Source: Apis mellifera (lineage: Eukaryota; Arthropoda; Insecta; Hymenoptera; Apidae). Taken from it: a stretch of 64,000 bases of DNA. Positions 14,701 to 29,021 of the stretch are shown in pieces. The stretch is from NCBI RefSeq assembly GCF_003254395.2, contig NC_037642.1, positions 9,747,736 through 9,811,735 on the forward strand, given 5' to 3'. The notes below the pieces were generated by a model. It made no database searches. It was not told the DNA's origin and saw only the letters and a program-made list of their open reading frames with translations. A program made the translations under genes and the position numbers. The number at the start of each line of letters is the position of its first letter. Position 1 is the first letter of the stretch.

Positions 14701-15178
14701 AGTTAACGTGACAAAAATTGATGTAAGTACTTTGTATCGCAGAAAATTATTCGTATTCCCAAATTTTTTTCCTTTTTTTAGATCCATCACGACTATCATC
14801 GATCCAAATATTTAATAATAAGTCAAAGTGATTCGTAACTCTTCCTTCAAGCTGTACAAGAGAAAGGTTATCACGTTGAACACTAAACTCCAAGCAACCG
14901 TCCTGCGGTCCACGCAGAAAATACTCTTGCCTTCAGATGTCTCTCGAATCACTTTCGTCCTTGTTGGCGTAACGTTAAACGTGCTGCCATCTTCTTACCG
15001 AGCAGACGATTTCACCGAGTCTTTGTCCAGTATCTGCGGTATGAATATTCGTCACTAAGGAAGGACAGTATCCCTCTCTAGATCAGTCTCGTCGTTCAAT
15101 TCCAATGATCCAGCCGTAACCAGCAGGTAAGCTGTTCTGGAAACGATTCACGGAATACGCGACACAGGACTTTTTCTA

Positions 15179-15253
15179 GGGGCTGTCTTCCAAAGGGTAC
15201 CAAGCAGCTGGACCTGCGACGGAGGGATTGGCCCCCGCCGCGGATGGCATGTA
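15179..15253 (-). other. scro: In-frame open extension after the scro stop
   Basis: After the TAG at 15254-15256 the same frame stays open for 25 codons (YMPSAAGANPSVAGPAAWYP and five more residues) before a second TAG at 15176-15178. The composition resembles the tail before the stop. It may be 3' UTR or a readthrough extension; the surrounding high GC makes chance openness quite possible. Confidence 0.4.
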
Positions 15254-15589
15254 CTACCAGGCCCGGCCTTGGAAAGGTAGGTAAGCGCCGCATTGCGGTT
15301 GTTGCTGCTGTTGCATGCTCTGTTGGCCACCAGTCCTCGAGTACGAGCAATGCTGAAGACTCTGGCTGGACGTTATCACGTGGTTCACACCGACCACCGA
15401 ATGATGAGGTACCGAAGAGGCCGCGTGATGGGAACCGTGAGGGCTCGACGCCGCGGTCATGTGAGGGGCCGGACTCGCCAAGGCCGCGCTTGGCCCGCCA
15501 CGACTGCCCTCGTTGCCGCCGCCGCTTCCGCATGGTTTCCCATCTTTGACCAGCACCGGCACGGCCACCCGTCGCGGCGAACTGGCGCT
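15254..15589 (-). CDS. scro: scro coding exon 4 (NK2-specific domain, C terminus)
   Basis: Begins after a GTTGCAG acceptor in phase 0. It encodes 111 residues: the NK2-specific domain at once, then a Gly-, Ser-, His- and Gln-rich tail ending PFQGRAW and TAG. The exon and the sequence just after the stop are strongly GC-rich compared with the flanking introns. Overlapping long frames on both strands here are shadows of this composition. Confidence 0.95.
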   Translation of the reverse strand, partial: SASSPRRVAVPVLVKDGKPCGSGGGNEGSRGGPSAALASPAPHMTAASSPHGSHHAASSVPHHSVVGVNHVITSSQSLQHCSYSRTGGQQSMQQQQQPQCGAYLPFQGRAW

Positions 15590-18500
15590 CTGCAACAGAG
15601 AATAACATCGTCCCTCGCGTTAGAACGTATGCGTGTTCGAATATTTCATATGTTTCGCGTGTTTGGAGATGGAATAATAAAAATGATTTAAAGGAAGAAT
15701 TGTGATTATAGAGAAAGCGATAAAGCTAACGTGAGGAAAGAAACGAAGGAGGGGGATTAAATTTCGCCTCAACATCCAGAAGAGAGAAACGACAGGCTGG
15801 CCTATCCGATCCACCGGTGTGTACACTCGATCCACACGTAGGTGCACAGGCTGTGCACGACGAAGCATGGAGAAGACGACGGAGTCGTGGCTCGGCTTCT
15901 GTGTTCCAAGCAAACACGTGGGCTCGGTAGGCACAGGTACTTAACCCGTGCGATACCTCGTGATCAGCATTCGAGCGTACTCGTACTCTGGAGGAGACTC
16001 TCTCTCTCTCATTACGAATAAACAGTACCAGCTACCGTGGACCACAGCCGGGTTCCAGCCGGGGCTCTGTCGAGCCGCGTCAACATCGAGAACTGCTGTC
16101 CCTCGTCTCCCTGCGTTTCTATCCGGGGGGATTGAATACGACGACGAGCGGGACCCCACGGCATGCCAAACAGAAGCCGAAGCAAGCTGGCCGAGTACCT
16201 GCCGGGACGACCACTCAGCTGTATCAACATTCGGTACACGACATTCCTCTTCGATCTCCACGTCAGCGACGCTTTAATAATATGATCGCGGCCGCTCGGA
16301 AATAACGCCTATTTCGACCGACGGACGCACGTACATATGGCCTGGATAGTTTTCTTTCTTTTCCTTTTTTTAAATCGGATGGAAAATTGCGAAAATGGAA
16401 AACGCCTCTTTCGGATCATCTAAAAAATGCCTCGTCGATTGCACAGCTTAGTGTTAGATGTATCTTGAGAGACCGTATATACATACAGACTGTATTTCAA
16501 GTGGAAGGTAAACATCGAGTAGAAATTATTTTTAAAAAAAGAAAAAAAAAAGATTGCTTAATATACGATGTGGAAGATACGATGAACGCGTCCGAAGTTA
16601 GTGAAGAATAAATGAATAAAATTCTAATAAAATTTATATTTCGAACGGGAGCTTCTATATGTTTACTCACGTACGTGGACTACACGCTTTCCCCATTATA
16701 GTTTCGTGGATTTGAACGGATTCGTGGAGGAAAATTTATCTGAAGAAATACATAACCTAACCGCGACTGTATAATGATAATGATTGGGCGTCCGGCGAGG
16801 TTTACGTATGAAAGGAAACAATGGGGGTGGTGTATGTAACAACGATTCGATTCGAGTGGCCAACATGAACTTACGTGCACGTTACTGGCCGCGAACATAA
16901 GTGCAGGCATGCCGTGCACTTCACGCTGACAAAGTGACGATTACGCTAAACGCATGACGGTCGGCGCGCGCGTCACGCGTCACGCCACTTTAGCCACTTC
17001 AACACGCGTTAAGCGATTTCCGGCGAAAATGGCCGTGCTTAGGAACGGAGTAGTACGTGTTTATGAGCGGCGACCACTGCGCCATGCATAATGAGCCTCA
17101 ATGTTGCCGTGATCGCGCGGCCGCGATTGAATTCTCGGGAAGCATATTATGCGTCGATTTCCCTTTCCCCCTTCGAGGAACATCGTCCCCTTTTTAGCAG
17201 AGTATACATATTTCCTTCTACGGAAGCGATCGTTGTCACCGGTTGCTTTTTAGGTTAAGGACTCGACCGAGATTCTATTTTATATTTCTATCTTTAAACG
17301 AGCGAAACAGCGTTCAATTTTATTATCCCTTTCATATTATTTTTCACGTTAATATTATAATCATTATTTGGCGATTTAATCAGCGTTGTAAAAACTGATT
17401 GAGACTAATATTTTTTTCCCATATAGAAGCGAGAGTGAAGAAGAATCGAAGAAAGGACACAACAACGGCTAGCAAAGAATATTCTGTAGACGATCGCTTT
17501 TTTTTTTTAAAAAAGATACCCTTTACGGAATATTTAATTCCTTTAATATATCGCGAGGAGACGAGAAACGAGGGCAGGGATATTTGCAAAATAAATTGTA
17601 CTTGAAACATCTACGTGGTCGCAGCCGATGTTCATTCCATGTATACAGCCGCATCGAATATCTAAATGTGCCGCTTGCGCGCGCCAGTGACTTCCACGTG
17701 AATGCATCTCTCGTGGAAAAACACTCGTCATCGTCGGAACTGATATAATTAACTAAAAGCTGGGCTCTACCAGTGCCACAGCTTTTCCCCTTTTTCGCTC
17801 CTCCTCCTATCCCACCTACACCACTACCAAGTCCAGCCCGGCGGTCGTCTATGTCTCGTTTCTTTACAGAAACCTCGGTCGAACAAAGAACCACAAGAAG
17901 AGATATTAAAAGATTTCTGCCGGGACCTCTCGTTTCCACGACGAATGGAATTCAATGGGTTTTGTAAACGAGGAAGTGGTTTTTAAATCTAATAACCGAT
18001 GTTTTACCACGAGTGTAATTACATTAGGCGGTCTCTCGATACTCGCCAAACAACTTTCGCGCCTTCTTTCTGCCAGAAAAATGCTAAAACCAGGCCACGA
18101 AGTTTTCATTGCAGTCTTATTTTTTCAAGATTCGTAGAATAATAATATAGAAGAATGAGTTAAATTTTTGTTTTATTCCTTAAACTTGTTACTGAGAATT
18201 AAGGTTAATAATAATTTATTATTTTCAAACAAATCTTATTGTAACTTGATATTTAGCTGCAAAAATTTTAATTTTGACTTTTCCTTACCGCTCATTTAAA
18301 TGGAACAATACTCTATCATAATACGAATTCGCTATCATATACGATTGCAAACGATTTCCTATTTCTACATTCTGGACATAAAGATGTCGTAAGCATTCGA
18401 CTTAAAATCTCGATTGCAACTCGAAGTTACAATCCGCGGGTCGAAAGATCGACGGCTCGCGTCTCGAGGGGAGGGTTAATCGATATCAATAGTAGTAGTA

Positions 18501-21500
18501 TTGGTAACCCCGATTCGCGTCCAGGTGTTGTGCATGACTGTACTCATGGCAAGATGGCGACCGGTCCTCGAGCACCCGTTTCCGCGCTCCCCTGCAGGAT
18601 ACCTCTCTTCCCCTCTCTTGTCGTTCTCTCTTTCTTCTTCTCACCCGCTCTCCCTGCCCGTCTTTTTCTTTCTCTTTCTTTTTCTCATGCTCGCTCGCTC
18701 GCGCTGCCACTTGAAATTTTTTTACCGCCGCGAGGGGAGGAAATGGAATAAAACGAAAGAAAGGGAAAAAAGAGGGAAAAAAAATTGGAGCTCTGCCTAC
18801 CAACTCGTCGTCGTCGTCGACGACGTAGCTACCTTCACGTCGCATACCGTTTTAAATATAAAAACGATTAATTCTATTAGTTATTAATGTTATTAGTTAT
18901 AATTTTCGTCACATTTTAATAAATATTTATTAATTATTCCGAATATAATTTAAGAATTCCAGATTCGTACGTTTTTAATACCAACTTTTCACAATGTCAG
19001 ATAAATTTTACTATATCTTGTAAATAATTATTGGGGAATAATTTATAGGGAAGATTGTGTTCCGAAAGTAACAAAAATAAAAAGTTACCGAAATTTTTTT
19101 TATGCGAAAGACCCGATTTCCATATTAAGAAAGCTATCTAAATAAATATATACTTATTGTACAAAATTAAAAATTATTATATTAAAAATATTAAAAATAT
19201 ACTTATTGTACAAAACGTTAATGATATTGTTACGCCCAATGCATATGTTACCATGCACGTGATCCCGGCCACGTAATTATACGTATCACTGAACAGATCA
19301 AGATAATACAATGAAAATACCGCACGGGAAATAGAAAGGAACGGTAAACGAATCATTGAATTTGAAATCGAAACTATGATAAGTAATGGAGCAAAAGAGA
19401 AAGAAATAGTAAGTTACTAGCTATAAAAGAAGAAAAATAAATGAAAAGAGAGATAGGGAGTAGAAAGAAATGAATGAAAGTAAAATCCATAGGGACTAGG
19501 AAAAACTAACGAGTAAATTATGGGGCGGCTGCTCGCTCTGGCGTGGAATTGAGGGGAAAGGACGGTTCAAAGATCGGGACACCGGATAACTTTCAACACC
19601 ATTAATGTTCTATGGGTGTTTACAAGCTGCCGCTTGGCGGCGACAATGTCGACTCTATTTAGAAACAAAATCGATCACGATCTAAATAACTACTTGTTAT
19701 ATGTTTAAAAATTGAAATATAATTATACGTTTAAAATCGTGATGACTGTCAAAACAAAATTGCAAGGTGATTTTAAAGACGAAATCGTGCAAGATCAAGA
19801 ATTATACGAAGATTAAATATTAGATATTAAATAGTGAAAATTAATTCCACGTGTAAAAACAAGTGTTTATCATTTAAACTGAATATATCACAATGGATCA
19901 AAACATGAGAATAACTTTGATCCTCGTCACCTGGAAAGTGGTTTTATGCAAAAATCGTGCGACGTATGTGCTTGTTTCCATCGAAATTCGATGAAATGGT
20001 GAAGTCGATGCTGGCCGAAAAACACGCTATGAAAATCCGCTTACCTCGAAACGCCATTCCACGTGAAGTATCGCTCACGTTGAACGTATTCTTTGCAAAA
20101 ATATTTTCAACTCGTAAAAAACATAGCGGTATAGAGAGAAAAGAAAAAAGAAGATGCGATAACGAAGTAGCTAGATAGAAACGATTTGAAAACATTTCCG
20201 AGAAGCGTGTTGCACGTTTCATAGTCGTGCAAGAAATCCATTTTGAAGCGTAAGAAACTGACAGAGAGCAAATAATCGTCGGCATGTTGACACGAAAATG
20301 ATTTTCAGCGCCGCTAAAACGACACGACATACCGATTCCCGCTAACTCGAATCGAACGATTTGCTGCTAATGCATGCCAGGACATCCGTGATCTCGCATA
20401 CTCGTACCGGCCTGTAATGTATTCACCGGGACGAATCTGTGTGTATCGGTACGATCGCCGTCTCCTGACATCTCTTTTGAATGTTATTCTTTAGAAAGAA
20501 AGGGAACTTGGATGGAAGAGCGATTCGTATTCGTCAGTGCGTACGGCAAGATCGAGACAGGGCACGTTTCGAACTTGCAATTACGATATCTCGGGAATCT
20601 GGTGTGTCATTATTAAAATTGATAAAAAAGAGGGAAGAGAAAAAAAAAGAAAAGAGCTTGCTTGACGGGTTTCTATAGATATGAAATAATATTTGTACGC
20701 TTTCGAAATTCTTGTTCTCGACGCCATATTTAAAAAAATTGGAACTAAACTTTCACATTTAACAATTTTCACACATATATATATATATATATAAAATTTC
20801 ATCAAATAATAAAGTTAATATAAATACAAATATTACATAATTATTATATAAATATTGAACATTCTCTGATTTCTCTTTTCCAAAACAAGTAGTATTGAAA
20901 TCAATGAATCGTGAACTTGTCGAGACTTTTATCGAAACGAATTTTGTCGTTCGTAAAAAAGTGAAAAATATTATAAAACATAACAAGATACACAGGAAAA
21001 ATGATGAAGAGAAGAAAACAAAAATAGGAGATAAAAATAAAAATGATCCGGCAAGTCGCGAAAACATCGTGGTAATTACATGTTTAACACAGACAATTTT
21101 ACGTTTCATGGAGATCGGTATCCCTGCAAAAATTTCGACTGGAATAACGAAATGAATGCAGAATCGCTTCGAGCTGGTTGAGTGGACCACTCGAAACGAA
21201 ATACGATGTGGATGCGAGGATCCGCGCCGCGTCCGGAATATTTTTCATTTAAAAGCATTTCATTTTGAAACGCTCGATATTTTGTCGTGTGTCTCGCCGT
21301 TTCGAAATCCCTCGGGAAATCCGATCTATCGAGGACGCGTATTATCATCACACGAGAGACAGTCGAACGACAGAATTTAATTTAATCCTTGCCTCCTCTC
21401 TCTTTCTCTGACTTTCTATACTTTTAGTTTGTATGTTACTATATTTTCCTTTGATATTATATTTTTTGATTTGTTCAGGTATATTTAGATTAATTTTTTT

Positions 21501-24500
21501 ATGTTTCTTTTTTTTAACAGGTAATTACCTGATTTTGAGCATTCTGTTCGGCCATCGCCTTCTCCTTCGCTTGCCTCTTGCACTTGTACCGATGATTTTG
21601 AAACCATATTTTTACCTGCAATGTGAAAAAATAATTTTTCCTATTAGAATGAAATTATCATTAATAGGAATTACGAAAAGAAAGATAAGCAATATATTGT
21701 TTCTGATTTATAAGTTATGATTTATAAGTTAATAAATATATTTTTTTAATTTTTAAATTTATAAACAATTTAAGAGGAAAGAGAAGTTGAATCGAATTAT
21801 TAAATTTAAATCTAACTTTTTTTTCTTTCCTAGGAAGCGGGAGCATATTTTTGGTGCGTGAATTGTCATCAGGTAGAAGCTGAAATATTTTTTCAAAGGG
21901 ACCAAGTCTTTTATCATGTGTGTACGTTTTAAGTAACCTATGGAACTATTCGTAGCTCCCTTTAAATCTATAATCCACAGTTATTATAAGTTTGTTATTC
22001 CTTCAAAAGAGATTTAACGTCTTGTTCACTTTGCTAGATATTTTAAAGAACGACTTCGTTGCATTTTGCTATTAATTCTTTATTAATAAATTTTACACTA
22101 ACAATTCTTATTTTTATTTATTTAACAAACTATATTGAATATATTTAAAATGAAGAATAGAAAAAAAATCTCTCTAGTTATTTGATGAAAAGAAAAATAT
22201 TTTATTTTTTAAAACTTTATGAACTTTAATCCCACTTAAATCTTCAGTTCCAGAATTGTCAAATGGATCCTAAAATGGATTTCCCGCAATGAGATCATAA
22301 AGAAGTTTCACCGATGGGATTCTCCTTCTGTATACGATGTCAAAAGGAAAAAACACCGCAGTTTTATGAAATTCCGACCCAGGAGCAGTCGTGTTACGCT
22401 CGAAACCGCTTTTACGGCAATTGAACGCGATTAGGGAAGCCGGCCGTGCGGACAGGATCGAAATCGGCATCTGCTTATGACAGCGGCGCGTTATAATCCG
22501 TATTGTGCATTATGCTGCGTTCATAGGGGCGCGTCCTGATCATCATGGTATTGTCGTTGAATCGCGAAAACAATGCTCTCCGTTTCTGTCGGCCGATTTA
22601 ATCCTTAACACGATCTTACTAAGATAACGCCATCAGTGTTAAACAGTGTTAAACATCATTAGAACATTCGAGTATTACAATCATACGTTTTAAAAATCTA
22701 AAAATTTTAAATTGAATATTTTTTTTTTTTGTTTGATAAATGCTTATATTAATAGAATAAATACTTTGAAAATGTTATTAATAGGTAATATTATACATTA
22801 AAAGATATACATTAAAAAAAAGAAATGAATTAGCTTAATAGATGATGAAAATATTTAGTAGGGCTTTATAGATAAAGGATCAGGATCATTGAGTAAATTA
22901 TTTCTTGAAACATTAATTAAGAATTAAATTAAATTTAATTGACAGATTAGTAAATTAAATCAAACAAATTATTATATTGAATAATTATTGTATATGAAAA
23001 TCAGTATATTATTTTGTAATCTTTATATCTTTCTGTTAAAGGTAGATTTATAATGGAACGAGTGAATAAAATTCGGTTGAATTCATGGAGGCAAGGAAAA
23101 CAGAGGATTGAACAATTTTAAAAATGAGGACAAAGGGGCAAATTAGAGGCATGTGTGAAAGGTACGCCTAAGCCTGATTTTTATCGCATGAATCAAAGGC
23201 GAATCCGACCTATATGTTGCCTTGCCTGTAACCTCCTACTCGAGTGCCTGTAACCCGCTGCAATCCCCCGTGTGTAGCCCCGTGTAACCCCCCATTGTCG
23301 AAGTTATGCACCGTAGAATGCAACGAAAGCACTTTAAGGGGCTCCGTGCAGTAGACCGTGTCTCAAGAGCCTGCCACCGTCTGTCTAATTCTTTGAATAT
23401 TAGCGGGATCGGCCACCCTCGAAAATTCTTGTTCCCCTTCGAGGCAGTCCTCGTCCGCCGCCTCACGTGTGTACCAGGAATACCGATCTATCACAATTTT
23501 CCAATTGCCGCTTTATGTGAAGTGATTACCCAATACATTTCTAGGAATACTTGTATCTATTTGCTGATATACAATGATTCATGTTTTAATTTGTCATTGG
23601 TCCTTGAAATAAGTGTTATAGAAAAGAATCAAATATTGTGAGTATTGACTACCAATGTAATTATACATCTTATTAATTCCGTAAAGTTAAGTGGTTTCTT
23701 ATGTTCCTACAAAAGCTTATCTTATTTCTTTCAATTGTTTTCTAATTAAAATTAATTATGTATTCGATTCTAATTTATTATTATTAATAGCCAATACTAG
23801 TCGGAAGATAAGAATGAAAATTATATCATTATATTTCCAAGAAATCTGAATATTATTTTTTTTTTTTATTGAAATACTTTTCATCGATATATCATATGTA
23901 TAAATATGAAATTTTTATATATTTTAAATTCATTCGTTTTAATTCAGCTCATTTTCAGGATCAAGTATCGCATATATAAATCGCTCATAATCATGGGAGG
24001 TGCTTAAAAACAAGAGGAAGGAAGAGAAGGAGCAAAGGTTGCGAAGAAAAGCGCTTTGTATCTGGCGAGTCCTTTCGCGCGACTTCCCGCGTATGTTTTG
24101 TGGTGCGACTGATGCGTAGGGCGGAGAGACCTTATCTAAAAGCCACGAAGAGGTACTAGACGAGGGAAGTACTCTCTCGCCGCTCCCGTTCGTTAATTCC
24201 TTTTCCACCGATAATCCACTCGTTGAAGCCGGTGGAGTTTCGGGTGTGCGGCGACTTCGAGAGGTCTACAAACAGCCTTGCTTGCCTCAACGCGTTCTTG
24301 CATTCTCTACTTTCACGTGTCACCCATTCCTTTTTGTCCTGAGCCTTCTTGCCCTCGCGAGCTGGACGATGCAATTGAAATATGAATATATATACCTCGT
24401 TGCTATTTGAAATTTCTCGCGTTTGTTATTTGAAATTTCTTTTTCATCTTTAGTTTGTAACCGTATAAAAAATTTACAAAAATTTCAGAAAATATTTAAG

Positions 24501-27500
24501 ATGTTTAATAATTAATGTTAAAATAAATAACGAAATAAGAGATTTCAAAAAGAAAATGAAAAAAAGGATCAAAAGGTATGATATTCAAGTAAATCTTATT
24601 GAGTATATATATATGGATATCTGAATTGTATCCGGATCGAAAATTTGCAGGCAGGAATGGCAAAAGATTCGATGAAATGAAGGCGGGATATAAACTGACA
24701 AAGAGAATTGTTATTTCAAGGGAATGGTCTGTCCGTCAGTCCGTTTGTCCGTCGCTCCCACAACGGTGCGGTGTGTAAACAGAGAAAGTTGAACGAGATA
24801 GGGATATAACTAGTATATATATTCGCAATCCATGGAAGAAAGAAATTCGTGACAAATACCGATTCTTGACGATAAAAGTATATAACTTTACATTTTTACC
24901 ATAGAAATATAAATATAATATAAATAACTGATTGATATTTGTACACATACAATTTTTATTTTTGAGAATATTCAAAAACTTATACTTAACTATCTACATT
25001 GTACATATTTTAAATCATGTTAAAATATTGCATAAAAAATACTTGTAAAAAATCTATCAAATGATTAGAAATATTAGAAAGGAAATGAGAAACAATTTGT
25101 TCATTTTCGATGGATAGGTCGGAGCTTGTGCAAAAAGGCAATAGGGCCTGCAGGGGTCCGGCCAAGGTTTGCTCAACACCAAGAAAAGGGGAGCTTAGCT
25201 TTAACTTCCGATTAACTCGTGGTTAACTCTCGTTCAGCCAGGTAAATGAAACGCTTCTCGAAACCATTCAAGCGAATCTGCGAACACCCTACGTTTTTCT
25301 TTCTTTCGGTATATATCGTAAAAGTCTACCTGTTTCTTTGAACTAATCGAAGGAAATAAGTTTTTTCACGGCTGATTTAAGATTACTCTAATAAATCGAC
25401 TTTAGAATTTTCGTAGCCATTAATAAATTTTCTTCTATTTCCAGATTACACATCGGTTAACCTCAAAACGAACAAAGTTAACCTACGAATTTTCTCGATG
25501 AATTTTTCATCCTTTCATTCATCGTAAAAGTGAAGATCAGATCTATTAGTGACAATTTTATTTCGTTTCGTCCATATTTAAACATTCCATTCAGAATATT
25601 TATCGGTCTTTAATCAACGATTAATCAAGCACCTGGACACACCGGTTCCGCCTATGCACACGCCATCTATCTCTTACTTTGACATTAATTAGTGTATCGA
25701 ATAGCGATAAATTCAGAGAGCAGTTCATCAAAGCGGAGGACACGCGACATTTGGGAGGAACATCGAGTACCTGTTTGGCTTATGCTCGACAGAGGCCCGA
25801 GATCGTACATCCGTTCGAGCAGGGAGTATGCGGTTAAAGTGGACGATTGATCAAGTTAGCGTAACGTCATTACGTCGCGTACATTGAGGGTTCACGCAAA
25901 ATCACCACCACCATCGTAAGCAACGGAGTATTGGGCGTTACCACCCTTCGTAGGCCCGCCAACTGTTTCCTCGGGCAATTTCACTCGACACCAACATTCG
26001 ACGGATTATCCAATGGAAACCCCCATGTAGCCGCGGGCTGCAGGATAGTTCACGGATTGTTCCGATGTTGCTCGAAAGAAAGACGCGTGTAATTGACGAG
26101 AATTGCCACTCGAGGTGTTCTGAACCGTTTCTGAACGCATCCGTTTGCCTCAGGGCTACATGGGTGATTTTCTTCTGATCTATTGTTGTTGGAAATGATC
26201 TTTGTATTCTCCTTTCTTCTTTTAAAGTTGAATTGAAGAATTTGTAAAAAGAAATTGTGTTGGAAAAGTATTGAAAAAAATTAAAGAAGAAAATATTTAT
26301 TCTTTTTTTTATCAAATGATAGTAACGAAATATAAAAAGTGGAATTATTTTAGAATCTCGGATAACCTTTCCCAATGGAATCTTCTACTAACTTAACAAT
26401 TATAATTATTTGCAGAAGGAGTCGGCGGGAAGCAAAAATCGCAGGAAAAAGAGATTTGCAAAGCTTGATTTTAAGTCACAGGCGTGTTTCCATCGCAAAG
26501 TGCAAGGAACCGCAACGATGAGCTTGCGAATACCAGGATCAAGCAACGTCAAATTATGATTAGGGCTGTTAATTGTCCCGTGTTGACCCTTCTGAGTGGT
26601 GGCCCGTGGGCAAACACGATTCCCGCCTCCCTTTTGTTGTTTTAACTCAATACCGTCGGCCGGGGATGACTTACCGATTACCAGTCGGGATGTCTGAAAA
26701 CCTGGGGTCTTCGGCCCAGCAAATAGAAATGACTTTCCAGTTTCTCTTTAACGAGCCTCCCATTTAATTCGCTTTCTGTGTGAACAACTAATCATACGTT
26801 CTTCCTTTTCAACAATAAACGAGGTATAGAGTGAATAATATCACTTTCAAAATTCACTTCTTCATATCTTAAAAAATATTTACAAGAATAATTACAAAAA
26901 CGATAAATTTATATTTATTTCAAAAAATTATAGAGACAATCGATCGAATCCAGATGTTTGATCCACGTGCAAGATTAATATTAAAATTCAACAAGTTTTC
27001 TGTTCAATGTGTGGAACACGTGGAACACTCTTACAGTTCTAAAACAATTGAAAGCAAAAGTTTTGAAGAAAATGCCGGAATCATTTGGTTTTGATCGCAC
27101 TTTTTTCACCCTCTAATTTCTTCGTCGTTTCACGGCAGGGATGATCCAATAGCCGGGGACGCGAATGTTTGCGGTTCAAAATGTATGCACCCTCGCGTCC
27201 CGAAATTGCAGTGGGATTACAAAAGAACGGGTCCGCGCGTTCTACAGGGCGTAGCATAAAAAGAAATTGGTGGCGTATTACGCGACCGGCACGTTCGAGT
27301 GTATTTACAATACACTCGTAAATCTGCCTCCTCGTCGCGATAATTGATGCAAACACGTTGAAAAACTCATGAGACGGTAGTTGTATCGTATAGATCCGTG
27401 TTGGGAGAACAATTGTTGCCGATTATTTTCAAACAGCCGAAGAGGAGCTGCTTAGAGGAGCTCGCTGAATCGTTTCCGTTGCAATCAATGCACCATTTAC

Positions 27501-28958
27501 ACGAAGTTTCATTATAGCATGAAAATGGAACGTAGGTAAGTAGAAATACACGGTAGCCATATAGATAACCTTTGATTCATTAATATCTTCGTTAATACCT
27601 TGCAATGTAATTTTCCTCGAGTTTTTCAGAAAGAGACTTTTGAGATGGTATTCTTCTAAGTATATTCAAAAAAATTCAAAGAATCTAAAGAATTTATGAA
27701 TCCATTATCATTTTCAATCTCGTCGAATTTCGATGTTAATGAATACGCTTTCATTGGATCTTGCACGGATATTCGATCTTTAGTTAATTCAATTATTGCC
27801 TCGTCGAAAATCAATTGAGTCAATTGTTCAAGGTCACTCACTAACGTCACCCTTCTTCGTACCCTCGTATTTCAACGAAGGATATCGAACAACTTGGATA
27901 TTTTTTTTTCCTCAAGTTGTCAAGATTGAAGATCGTCTTCGATCGACGACTTTTGCACTGACCTGTAGGTTTCACGGGAAGACGAGGAAAAAGAGAGGAA
28001 TGCAATTACGCCGGCCACATACTGCCTGTGTGCGTGGCGGTGATGCGGTATGACGCGGGGGCGGCCGCAAAAGCCGACGACATATTCATGCGTGCGTTAT
28101 TATGCGAGGGAGCCGTGAGTGCACTCGAGAGATACGCGCACGCGTTCCACGACGTCCAATTAACCGCACGCATTTCGACACCAAAGGAATTTCACGCGCG
28201 GAACGCGCGCGCGTGCCCGCGCGTATCTTCCAAGATAACCTCAAATTCGCTCGACCAATGTAACGTATAATGTATATACATAACGAAGCAGAATATTTTT
28301 GCAATGATAATAATAATTTAAATAAGAAATTTTCACCTCTAAACGATTATCTACGTCACTGTAGCGCGTTATTATATTTAAAGTGTAAATGTAACGTATG
28401 GAAGAATTTAATATCGTCACCTAACCTATATCGCGGCTCACTAATTCGAATAATTTTTGATGGAGATGTACGTAGCGCGTAAACCGATCATTTCCACGAT
28501 TGTTCTCTCGTTAAAGGATGCGATGTTGTTACAACGACCTTAGCCTGCATATTCATGGCCGTCGAAAATGTTGCTGGCGAGAAAAATTTCACGGGTGACA
28601 CTTTTCCACGAGCGTTTCGCCGCGTCGACGATCCGTTTCCCGTCTTTGGGACATGGCTGCTCCCTTCCCCCTCCCTCCCTCTCTCTCTGTCTCTCTTTCT
28701 CTCTCCCTATCGTCGCATCATCCCCTGTCTCTTTGGCACGGGACACACAGATGCGTCCCTCCATTTTGCGCTCGCATTGTTACTCCAAGTGCAGTCTCCC
28801 CATTGTTACAATGGTTGGCCACTCCTGGCATTGTTGCCGGTATTGTTATTATTATCGCTACTGTTACCGGTTGCGGCCGACCGGCGAATGGAGAAGAGGA
28901 GAGCCAGCTGCTTCGTCGAGTGCCGCATTAGAGGCAAATTACACTCCCTCTGGTCCGC

Positions 28959-29021
<63 letters not shown>

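Larger units (their letters stand above)
2009..15178. other. Gene-poor interval between two convergent 3' ends
   Basis: The left end (2009 to roughly 3060) is AT-rich with several T runs and is the likely 3' UTR of the gene ending at 2008. The remainder holds only short open frames without splice support. Many are translations of pyrimidine- or purine-rich tracts (for example 4260-4312, 4860-5000, 12960-13070). GC-balanced patches stand out at about 4060-4240, 6600-6900, 8640-9010 and 10740-11170; these could be regulatory DNA serving scro, whose 3' end faces this interval. The part nearest 15178 is probably scro 3' UTR. I see no tRNA, rRNA or recognisable transposon. Confidence 0.5.

Noticed and set aside
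15096..15691. Overlapping frames of 101-170 codons on both strands over scro exon 4
   Set aside because: They are shadows of the GC-rich exon; only the frame continuing from exon 3 carries the NK2-specific domain.
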